64,000 nt of DNA from JACMMS01 sp043758775 (GTDB lineage: Bacteria > Pseudomonadota > Gammaproteobacteria > Burkholderiales > Methylophilaceae): the NCBI GenBank assembly GCA_043758775.1, contig JAYVMU010000046.1, forward strand, positions 62,001 to 126,000. The letters are read 5' to 3'. Positions within the stretch are counted from its first letter, which is position 1, and every line of letters starts with the position of its first letter. Below the pieces are notes generated by a model. The model saw only the letters and a list, made by a program, of their open reading frames with translations. It was not told where the DNA came from and did no database searches. Of this stretch, positions 55,288-62,755 are shown piece after piece. Made by a program: the position numbers and the translations under genes.

Positions 55288-56097
55288 ATGAAAACTGAAG
55301 TTCCAGCATTTAAATTAAGGCAAGGTAATAGCCCACTTTTAGTCTCTATGCCTCATGTTGGCACTTATTTGCCAAGCTGGCTTTTGCCGCGACTTACCGA
55401 TGAAGCTAAAGAGCTGGCAGATACTGATTGGCATCTTGAGGCGCTGTACGACTTTCTTGAAGCACTAGATGCAACTGTTGTTATCGCGACACACTCCCGT
55501 TATGTCATTGATCTTAATCGCCCCCCAGATAATGCTAGTCTTTATCCAGGGCAGAACACAACTTGTTTATGTCCAGTAGATCGTTTTGATTTAAAGCCTT
55601 TGTACAAGTCTGGGCAGGAGCCTGACTCATTGGAGATAGCAAGTCGGATTGCTGATCATTGGCAGCCGTACCATGCAACGCTAACTAATGAATTAGCGCG
55701 CATAAAAAAACAACATGGCACTGCATTGTTGTGGGATGCACACTCTATTCATTCAAGAGTGCCACGTTTTTTTGCCGGGGAATTAGTACATCTTAGTATC
55801 GGTACTGCAGATAATCAGTCATGCGCCGCTTCACTTACTGAGGCTTTAGCGGCTACTCTGAATAATTTTCAGCAATATAGCTCTGCTGTGAATGGGCGTT
55901 TTAAGGGCGGCTATATTACACGTCACTATGGTCAACCGCAGCAAAATGTGCACGCGGTACAGCTAGAGATTGCAATGCGTAGTTATATGAGTGAAGTTTC
56001 GCCTTATTTACTGAGCGATACGTTAAGCCAATCTTTTAGACCTGTTCTATACTCACTATTAACAGCCATGTTGCAATGGAATGAAAGTGCAATATAG
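55288..56097 (+). CDS. hutG: N-formylglutamate deformylase
   Basis: The 269-residue enzyme hydrolyses N-formylglutamate to glutamate and formate. Landmarks are LLVSMPHVGTYLP, DWHLEALYDF, YVIDLNRPPDNASLYPGQNTT and LLWDAHSIHSRVPRFF, typical of HutG metalloamidohydrolases. It follows hutD by 34 bases. Since no histidine-degradation genes are near and the NMG genes are 1.5 kb away, it may remove N-formylglutamate formed as a side product of N-methylglutamate oxidation or formaldehyde chemistry (inference). Confidence 0.9.
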   Translation: MKTEVPAFKLRQGNSPLLVSMPHVGTYLPSWLLPRLTDEAKELADTDWHLEALYDFLEALDATVVIATHSRYVIDLNRPPDNASLYPGQNTTCLCPVDRFDLKPLYKSGQEPDSLEIASRIADHWQPYHATLTNELARIKKQHGTALLWDAHSIHSRVPRFFAGELVHLSIGTADNQSCAASLTEALAATLNNFQQYSSAVNGRFKGGYITRHYGQPQQNVHAVQLEIAMRSYMSEVSPYLLSDTLSQSFRPVLYSLLTAMLQWNESAI

Positions 56098-56168
56098 GCC
56101 AATCTTTTGAAAAGTATCGATAATAGATAAATGCCTTAGCGTTGCGGCTAAAGTATGGACTTGCGGAG

Positions 56169-56624
56169 TTAGAGAAAAGTCCGTCGTGCCTGTAATTGCG
56201 TTGTTTGCCAACCTAAATGCTGGTAATAGCCAACAGCGGGTTCATTTTCAATATCTACCAATAGTTGTGCACGCGTCGCACCTTTTGCTTTCGCCCATTG
56301 CAAAGCATTTGTTAGCAACGCTTTACCTAGCCCTGCAGCGCGATAGTTTTTGCTAATGATCATATCCTCTACCCAAGCTGATGCTGCACCTTGTGCTGTT
56401 GAAATAACTAACTGCACACTGACCATGCCAATGACGTTAGCTTCAGCGTCTCGTGCTACTTTTATAACCGCTTGCTTGGAATTGTTCATTAGTAACTCTA
56501 ATCCTAGGATTTGTTTCGCTGTATTGGGCTTAAAGTTTTTTTCTATACTGAATAATTCTGCAAGCAGATTAACGAGTGCAGGTATATCTTGGTGGCTTGC
56601 ATCATTAATGTGAATGTTGGGCAT
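56169..56624 (-). CDS. GNAT-family N-acetyltransferase
   Basis: The 151-residue protein carries the acetyl-CoA binding motif in YRAAGLGKALLTNAL and a conserved VEDMIISKNYR strand. The substrate is unknown. It is on the minus strand, 12 bases after the XRE-cupin regulator and probably co-transcribed. Confidence 0.85.
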   Translation of the reverse strand: MPNIHINDASHQDIPALVNLLAELFSIEKNFKPNTAKQILGLELLMNNSKQAVIKVARDAEANVIGMVSVQLVISTAQGAASAWVEDMIISKNYRAAGLGKALLTNALQWAKAKGATRAQLLVDIENEPAVGYYQHLGWQTTQLQARRTFL

Positions 56625-56636
56625 ATTTATTTTTGA

Positions 56637-57308
56637 TTACTGATCATCTAGCGTGTCAGATGGCAAGTCAGATGGCAGATCGTAATGAATCGTGGCTAGA
56701 AAGCTTATCGGCATCTTGATATGTTTTTCTGGGCGATGAGGTATCTCGCCACGAAACGTAAGTGAATCACCAGGCTCTAGTATAAATACTTCATCACCAA
56801 CACGATATTCCAACTCGCCCTCTAGCATGTAGATGAATTCTGTACCGGAGTGTTCAAAGCTAGGAAATTCTTCCGCTGCATCTTCTAGTGTAATTAAAAA
56901 TGGCTCAAACAGTTTTTGTGGACCTTGGTCATAAGCTAATAGACGATAAGTATGGCCATTACGCGTACCACGTCGCACCACTTCCATACCTTGACCTTTT
57001 TTGACAAATTGCGCAGTGCTACTAGGCAGGTTATAGCCTTGAAATAAACGCGACAGTGTAACGCCTAGTGCATTAGCAAGTTGTTCTAGCGTTTCTATAC
57101 TGGTAGATGATAGACCATTCTCAATTTTACTCAACATGCCACGACTAATGTTTGCTAGCTGAGATACTTCAGCTAGCGTTAAGCTGTGTTGGAGGCGTAA
57201 TTGACGGATAGTCTTTCCTAAAAATCTGTCTATTGCCTTGCCTTGGTTTTCTGGGGGAAAGTTTATCTGCTGTGTATTAGTAATTTCAGCGCTATTTCTT
57301 GTGGTCAT
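56637..57308 (-). CDS. XRE-family regulator with C-terminal cupin
   Basis: The 223-residue regulator has an HTH_3 domain (about residues 32-88: IRQLRLQHSLTLAEVSQLANISRGMLSKIENG) and a cupin_2 ligand domain (about 145-215: FIYMLEGELEYRVGDEVFILEPGDSLTF). Regulators of this form sense small amines or amino acids. It is divergent from mgdABCD-gmaS and is the best candidate for local control of the NMG operon. Confidence 0.87.
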   Translation of the reverse strand: MTTRNSAEITNTQQINFPPENQGKAIDRFLGKTIRQLRLQHSLTLAEVSQLANISRGMLSKIENGLSSTSIETLEQLANALGVTLSRLFQGYNLPSSTAQFVKKGQGMEVVRRGTRNGHTYRLLAYDQGPQKLFEPFLITLEDAAEEFPSFEHSGTEFIYMLEGELEYRVGDEVFILEPGDSLTFRGEIPHRPEKHIKMPISFLATIHYDLPSDLPSDTLDDQ

Positions 57309-57392
57309 GTGCTATTTATTCCTTGTTTTTAAATAATTTTTTAATCCCTAAGTCTATAAGTCTACTAGATAAATTACCAAACTCCCAACGCA

Positions 57393-57473
57393 TGTTTCAT
57401 ATTAATTAAAATTGTTTCATATTTATCTTGACAAGCTATTTTGGAATTGATTTAATAGATTCATAAGTTTCAT
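57393..57473 (+). promoter_or_regulatory. mgd promoter with repeated GTTTCAT elements
   Basis: TTGACA at 57428-57433 and TTTAAT at 57451-57456 with a 17-base spacer form a near-consensus sigma70 promoter, about 110 bases before mgdA. Two copies of TGTTTCATATT (57393-57403 and 57413-57423) sit exactly 20 bases apart just upstream of the -35. A third GTTTCAT (57467-57473) lies close to the predicted start site. This looks like an activator or activator/repressor arrangement for the divergent XRE-cupin regulator or the NarL-type regulator. Confidence 0.65.
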
Positions 57474-57565
57474 GTGGGTAAATAAAGTTTACAGGAAATT
57501 CTTATTAAATTGCCTGATTAATGACTAGTTTGCCTTGTGAGTAAACCCAATTGTAAGGATTTGTA

Positions 57566-58807
57566 ATGGCATACCAGCTGTTGAAGTTTGCTCTAGGTGG
57601 TGAATACAAAGAGCCACGTTTTTTTAGAGATTGTCAGACTCCTAAAAAGTCTTACGATGCGATTATTATTGGCGGCGGTGGTCATGGCCTCGCCGCAGCC
57701 TATTATCTGGCTAAAGATCACGGTATCACCAATGTTGCGGTACTTGAGCGCGGTTACATAGGTGGTGGTAATACTGGTCGTAATACCACCATTGTACGAT
57801 CAAATTATTTAACGCCTGATGGCGTTAATTTTTATGATGCGAGCGTTAAATTGTTTGAAGGCTTATCTACTGAGCTCGATATAAATTTGTTTTATTCTAA
57901 TCGCGGTCACTTTACCTTAGCACACAGCGAATCAGCGATGCGTACTATGCGTTGGCGTGCAGAAGTGAATAAGCACGTAGGTGTAAAGAGTGAAGTGGTT
58001 GGCACTGATGATATTTCCAGGGCATGCCCACAACTTGATATTAGCTGTAGCGGTAAATCGCCAATCTTGGGCGCGCTATATCACGAGCCTGGATCAATTG
58101 CGCGACACGATGCAGTGGCCTGGGGTTATGCGCGTGCTGCAGATAGCATGGGTGTAGAGATTTTCCAGAATACTGAAGTGCAGAGTATTGATGTGAAAAA
58201 CGGTCAAGTCCAAGGCGTGCAAACCAACCGAGGTTATATTGCGACTGGTAAGGTGTTGTCAGCAGTAGCGGGCTTTACGCCACGTATTACTAAAATGGTT
58301 GGACTAAAAACGCCTATTGTGATTCAGCCACTGCAAGCTTGTGTGAGTGAGCCTATGAAGCCATGGCTAGATACGATTTTAGTTTCAGGCAGCTTGCACG
58401 TTTACGTGAGTCAATCATCGCGCGGGGAGCTAGTGATGGGTTCAGCGTTGGATCCATATGAAGTTCATCATACAAAATCAACCTTTGATTTTGTTGAGGG
58501 CCTCACTTCGCACATTACTGACATGTTCCCATTTCTTTCTAACGTAAAGGTGGTCAGGCAATGGGCAGGTATGGCAGATGTGACACCAGACTTTGCGCCT
58601 TTGATGGGCATGACACCAATTAAAGGTTTTTATTTGGATGCTGGCTGGGGTACTTGGGGGTTCAAAGCAACACCTATCAGCGGTAAAACCATGGCACACA
58701 CATTAGCTAATGATAAGGCGCATGATTTGATTCATTCATTCCGTTTGTCGCGCTTTGAAGAGTACGAGCTAACGGGTGAAAAGGGTGCGGCTTCGGTCGG
58801 CCATTAA
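57566..58807 (+). CDS. mgdA: N-methylglutamate dehydrogenase subunit A (SoxB-like)
   Basis: The 413-residue protein is homologous to the beta subunit of heterotetrameric sarcosine oxidase and carries the N-methylglutamate oxidation site with FAD. FAD motif IIGGGGHGLAAAYYLAKDHG is at residues ~31-50, followed by GNTGRNTTIVRSNYL. ARHDAVAWGYAR contains the likely covalent FMN-binding His of SoxB. The enzyme oxidises N-methylglutamate to glutamate and formaldehyde or methylene-THF. SD AAGGA precedes ATG; mgdB follows after 36 bases. Confidence 0.9.
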   Translation: MAYQLLKFALGGEYKEPRFFRDCQTPKKSYDAIIIGGGGHGLAAAYYLAKDHGITNVAVLERGYIGGGNTGRNTTIVRSNYLTPDGVNFYDASVKLFEGLSTELDINLFYSNRGHFTLAHSESAMRTMRWRAEVNKHVGVKSEVVGTDDISRACPQLDISCSGKSPILGALYHEPGSIARHDAVAWGYARAADSMGVEIFQNTEVQSIDVKNGQVQGVQTNRGYIATGKVLSAVAGFTPRITKMVGLKTPIVIQPLQACVSEPMKPWLDTILVSGSLHVYVSQSSRGELVMGSALDPYEVHHTKSTFDFVEGLTSHITDMFPFLSNVKVVRQWAGMADVTPDFAPLMGMTPIKGFYLDAGWGTWGFKATPISGKTMAHTLANDKAHDLIHSFRLSRFEEYELTGEKGAASVGH

Positions 58808-58843
58808 TATAGAAGCCCATCAAAAGTAAAGACGAGACTAAAC

Positions 58844-59140
58844 ATGAAACTTCTTAACTGTCCAATGAACGGCACACGCCCAATAGGTGAATTCATCTAT
58901 GGCGGTGAATATCGTGAGATGCCTAACCCTGATAACAGCACTGATTTAGAGTGGGCTAGCTACGTGCACTATCGTGACAATGCCCCAGGCGTGAAAAAAG
59001 AATGGTGGTTTCACTCACCAAGCGGTACTTGGTTTATTGCAGAGCGTAATACGCTGAGTGATGAAGTGTTGAATACCTATTTATATGCTAAAGCGCCTGC
59101 GCAAGTGAATGCAGCGAAGAGTGCGGAGTTATTGAAATGA
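58844..59140 (+). CDS. mgdB: N-methylglutamate dehydrogenase subunit B (SoxD-like)
   Basis: The 98-residue delta-type subunit resembles sarcosine oxidase SoxD. In SoxD zinc is held by CPxCG and by His/Cys in an HxxGC-type segment. Here the first motif is CPMNG (C6 kept, the second Cys is N9) and the later segment HSPSGTW has the His but no Cys, so the zinc site appears lost. Its stop overlaps mgdC by ATGA. Confidence 0.87.
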   Translation: MKLLNCPMNGTRPIGEFIYGGEYREMPNPDNSTDLEWASYVHYRDNAPGVKKEWWFHSPSGTWFIAERNTLSDEVLNTYLYAKAPAQVNAAKSAELLK

Positions 59141-62040
59141 GCATGAGTAAAACAAATATGCGGTTAGCAAAACAAACTGGCGAATGGATCACTCGCGAAA
59201 AAGCGGTTAAATTCAGCTTCGAAGGTGAAGAGTACACTGGTTATGAAGGTGATACTATTACCAGTGCGCTTTGGGCCTCTGGCGTTAAGGCGTTGGGACG
59301 TAGCTTTAAGTATCACCGTGCGCGTGGTGTATTAAGCCTTGCAAATCATGACATCAACATTTTAGTGACAGATGGCAAAGACACTAATATACGAGCTGAT
59401 GTGGTGGCGGTACAGTCTGGTATGGCGCTTAAGGCGGTAAATACAGACGGCGGTGTTCTTAAAGATAAAAACAAATATATAGATTCTATTTCACCTTTAT
59501 TACCAGTTGGCTTTTATTACAAAGCTTTTCATAAACCAGCGGCTTTGTTTCCGTTCTGGGAAAAAATTATTCGCAAAGCAGCAGGTTTGGGCGTAGTAAA
59601 TTTCAATTACCCACGTATTACCAAACGCAAACTTAACACATATTGTGATGTGTTGGTTATTGGTGCTGGGCCGTCAGGTTTGTCTGCGGCCTTAGCTGCA
59701 GCATCAAATGGCCTAGAAGTTATATTAGTCGATGAAAACCAGCAACTTGGTGGCAGTTTGGTATATGACCGTGCGGGTAGTGATTCTGCTAAAAAAATGT
59801 TGGATGAACTCTGCGCAAAAGTGGCAGAAAATCCCAATATCCGTGTTTATACAGGGGCTTATGCAGCAGGCTATTATGCTGATCATATGGTGCCCATCGT
59901 CACCGCTAATGGCATTACAAAAGTACGTGCTAAATCGGTTATTGCGGCGACTGGTGCTTTTGAACAGCCGCCAGTATTTCACAATAATGATTTGCCTGGC
60001 GTCATGTTGGGTTCAGCTGCACAACGCATGATTTATCGCTATGGTGTAAAGCCGTTTAACAATGGTGTAGTGGTAACAGCAAACACACACGGCTACCGTG
60101 TTGCACTCGATTTACTTAACGCAGGCTGCAAGGTGGTTGCATTAGTTGACATGCGTGCTGAAACTCAGCGTGATCAATTCGTCGGCGAATTGGTGCGTAA
60201 AGGCGTCAAGATCTACTCGGGTTATTGCGTATATGAAGCACTGCCAGGTAAAAATAAATTAGAAGTACGCGGCGCAGTTATCTGCCCGTTTGATGAAACA
60301 AATGGCACCGTAAATACGAACAGTTCTATTACAGTTGATTGTGATGGTATTGCGATGAGCGCTGGCTGGGCACCTGCATCAGCTCTGCTATATCAATCAG
60401 GTATGGCCGTTCGCTATGATAATGATATCCAACAATTTGTACCTAACCGTCTACCTAGTGGAGTTTTTGCAGCAGGTAAAGTAAACGGTGTTTACGGTCT
60501 CAAGCAGCGTGGTTTTGATGGCATGCGTGTTGCCGCTGAAGTGTTGCAATATCTGGGTAAGACTGTCGAAAATATTAGTGTCGATAAGCACCAAGGCACT
60601 TCACCTAGCCATTTTTACCCGATTGTGCCACATCCAAAAGGTAAGAACTTTGTCGATTTTGATGAGGATATTCAAGTCAAAGACTTTATCAATGCGGCAA
60701 AAGAGGGCTTTGATAATATTGAATTGATGAAGCGTTTTACTACGGTGGGTATGGGACCTAGCCAAGGTAAGCATTCAAATATGAATGCGATACGTATATT
60801 GGCTAAAATTCGTAATTTGCCTGTTGAACAAATCGGTACGACTACGGCGCGACCATTCTTTCATCCTACGCCGTTTGGTCATTTGGGTGGCCGTAGCTTT
60901 CACTCACATCGTCTCACTACTATGCATGCTTGGCATAAAGCAGCGGGCGCTTTCTTTGTTGATGTAGGAGCGTGGTCACGCCCAGCCTACTATGAAAAAG
61001 CAGGTTTAGGTCGCCTGGAAATCGTACAGCAAGAAGCGACAGCGGTTAGACAGTCGGTCGGCATGATTGATGGTGGTACGCTAGGTAAAATCGAAGTCTG
61101 TGGCCCGGATGCGGCTGTATTTTTAGAGCGCTTTTACACTGGGAAATTTATTGATCAAAAAGTGGGTACAACTCGCTATGCCATGATGCTGGACGAATCT
61201 GGTGTGATTGTGGATGACGGTATTGCTAGTCGCTTGGCAGATGAATTGTTTTATCTCACCATTAGTACCTCCAACGCTGCTGCCGTATACCGCGAGATGC
61301 AACGCAGCTTGCAAACCTGGCAGCTTAATGTTGGTTTGGTGAATGTCACGGGTGCTTATGGCTTGATTAATATTGCCGGTCCTAAATCACGCGATGTTGT
61401 GGCGAAACTGATTGATACGGATCTATCAGAAGCTAACTTCCCGATGGGTGCAGTTAAAGAAGCACAAATCCTAGGTATTCCAGCACGTATCATTCGTGTA
61501 GGTTTCGTTGCCAATTTAGCCTATGAAATCCATGTGCCAAGTGCGCAAGGTCTCAATGTGTGGAAGGCGCTGTTAGAAGCCGGAGCTAGTCATGGTATTC
61601 GCCCATTTGGTACAGATACACAGCGCTTGTTGCGGCTAGAGCTTGGACACCACATGCCTGGTTACGATACTGATGGTCTGACAATTCCTTATGAGGTCGG
61701 TGCAGATCACGCTTTGGCTATGGATAAGCCATTCTTTATAGGTCAGCGTAGCTTGAAGATTGTTGCTAAAAAATCACGCAATAAAATACTTGTGCCGTTT
61801 GTGTTGCCTGTTGAGTATTCCAGTGAGCTGCCGCAAGACTGCAATCTGGTGATAGAGGGTGGGGCGATTAAAGGACGGGTCACTAGTGTGAGTTACAGTC
61901 CGGCAGCAAAACGCGTGATTGGTTTAGCTTATGTTGATCCAGCACAGAACAAATTGGGTGCAACGTTTGACATTCGTACTGATAACGGCAGTTTAGCCAA
62001 AGCAACCATTGTTAAAACACCGTTCTTTAACGCGGAGTAG
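59137..62040 (+). CDS. mgdC: N-methylglutamate dehydrogenase subunit C (SoxA-like)
   Basis: The 967-residue alpha subunit has an N-terminal 2Fe-2S-fold domain (about 15-105, GRSFKYHRARG, no cluster cysteines), an NAD/FAD-type domain (VLVIGAGPSGLSAALAAASNGLEVILVDENQQLGGSL, about 170-480) and a C-terminal GcvT-like folate domain (about 595-960, SVGMIDGGTLGKIEVCGPDA, ANLAYEIHVPSAQGLNVW). The folate part may trap the one-carbon unit as methylene-THF. Longest gene of the operon; size is as expected for SoxA homologues. Confidence 0.93.
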   Translation: MSMSKTNMRLAKQTGEWITREKAVKFSFEGEEYTGYEGDTITSALWASGVKALGRSFKYHRARGVLSLANHDINILVTDGKDTNIRADVVAVQSGMALKAVNTDGGVLKDKNKYIDSISPLLPVGFYYKAFHKPAALFPFWEKIIRKAAGLGVVNFNYPRITKRKLNTYCDVLVIGAGPSGLSAALAAASNGLEVILVDENQQLGGSLVYDRAGSDSAKKMLDELCAKVAENPNIRVYTGAYAAGYYADHMVPIVTANGITKVRAKSVIAATGAFEQPPVFHNNDLPGVMLGSAAQRMIYRYGVKPFNNGVVVTANTHGYRVALDLLNAGCKVVALVDMRAETQRDQFVGELVRKGVKIYSGYCVYEALPGKNKLEVRGAVICPFDETNGTVNTNSSITVDCDGIAMSAGWAPASALLYQSGMAVRYDNDIQQFVPNRLPSGVFAAGKVNGVYGLKQRGFDGMRVAAEVLQYLGKTVENISVDKHQGTSPSHFYPIVPHPKGKNFVDFDEDIQVKDFINAAKEGFDNIELMKRFTTVGMGPSQGKHSNMNAIRILAKIRNLPVEQIGTTTARPFFHPTPFGHLGGRSFHSHRLTTMHAWHKAAGAFFVDVGAWSRPAYYEKAGLGRLEIVQQEATAVRQSVGMIDGGTLGKIEVCGPDAAVFLERFYTGKFIDQKVGTTRYAMMLDESGVIVDDGIASRLADELFYLTISTSNAAAVYREMQRSLQTWQLNVGLVNVTGAYGLINIAGPKSRDVVAKLIDTDLSEANFPMGAVKEAQILGIPARIIRVGFVANLAYEIHVPSAQGLNVWKALLEAGASHGIRPFGTDTQRLLRLELGHHMPGYDTDGLTIPYEVGADHALAMDKPFFIGQRSLKIVAKKSRNKILVPFVLPVEYSSELPQDCNLVIEGGAIKGRVTSVSYSPAAKRVIGLAYVDPAQNKLGATFDIRTDNGSLAKATIVKTPFFNAE

Positions 62041-62050
62041 CGAGATAAAC

Positions 62051-62725
62051 ATGAATACAGTTAATCAAATACCAGTTTCTAGTACGCCAATCGCTTATGC
62101 GCTTGCGTCATCGAGCCCGAAGATGGGTGTAGTAAATGGCATGGAAGTCGCCTTAGAGTTTGAAGGTACAGCGATTGAGACTACTAGAAAAAAAGCCTTA
62201 GGCGTGACCGACGTCAGTTGTTTCAGAAGGTTTAGTGTTAAAGGCCCACAAGCTGCTAGTTGGCTGGCGAGCCAAGGACTGCAAACACCTGCTGATATCA
62301 ATTCATGGATAGCGCATGAAGGTAGTTTGGTGTTAAGGCTAGGTGGTAGTGAGTTTCTGATTGAAGACCAGTACAACAGCAATGTATGTGAAAAACTGAC
62401 CAACTTCAATCAATCTACAACCGCTGGTGTTTATAAAGTGCAGCGTGCAGATGCCGCCTTTATATTGAGTGGTAGTGAAGTACTTAATATGCTGTCAGAA
62501 CTATGCATGATGGATTTACGCGACAGCGCTTTAGTAAGCAACATGGTAGTAATGACGCAGATTGCAGGTATTTCGGCAACATTGTTACGCCAGCAATTGA
62601 ACGGTGAGCAAGTTTACAGAGTTTGGTGTGACGGCACTTATGGCCCCTATATGTGGGACATGTTGCTGGAAATAGCAAAAGAATTAGAAGGCGGTGCAGT
62701 TGGGCTTTCTAGTTATTATAAATAA
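62051..62725 (+). CDS. mgdD: N-methylglutamate dehydrogenase subunit D (SoxG-like)
   Basis: The 224-residue gamma-type subunit resembles SoxG and the GcvT fold, with GVTDVSCFRRFSVKGPQAASWL and RADAAFILSG. The frame extends back to 62009 inside mgdC; ATG 62051, ten bases after the mgdC stop, is the likely start. Confidence 0.87.
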   Translation: MNTVNQIPVSSTPIAYALASSSPKMGVVNGMEVALEFEGTAIETTRKKALGVTDVSCFRRFSVKGPQAASWLASQGLQTPADINSWIAHEGSLVLRLGGSEFLIEDQYNSNVCEKLTNFNQSTTAGVYKVQRADAAFILSGSEVLNMLSELCMMDLRDSALVSNMVVMTQIAGISATLLRQQLNGEQVYRVWCDGTYGPYMWDMLLEIAKELEGGAVGLSSYYK

Positions 62726-62755
62726 TTTTCAAAGCGAAATTTAGGGGATCGGAAA

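Noticed and set aside
54669..56097. Histidine utilisation operon
   Set aside because: Only hutD and hutG are present; hutH, hutU, hutI and hutC are missing from the neighbourhood, so the label would mislead.
59732..60031. Alternative-frame ORFs inside mgdC
   Set aside because: They are shadows of a long, well-supported gene and show no family resemblance.
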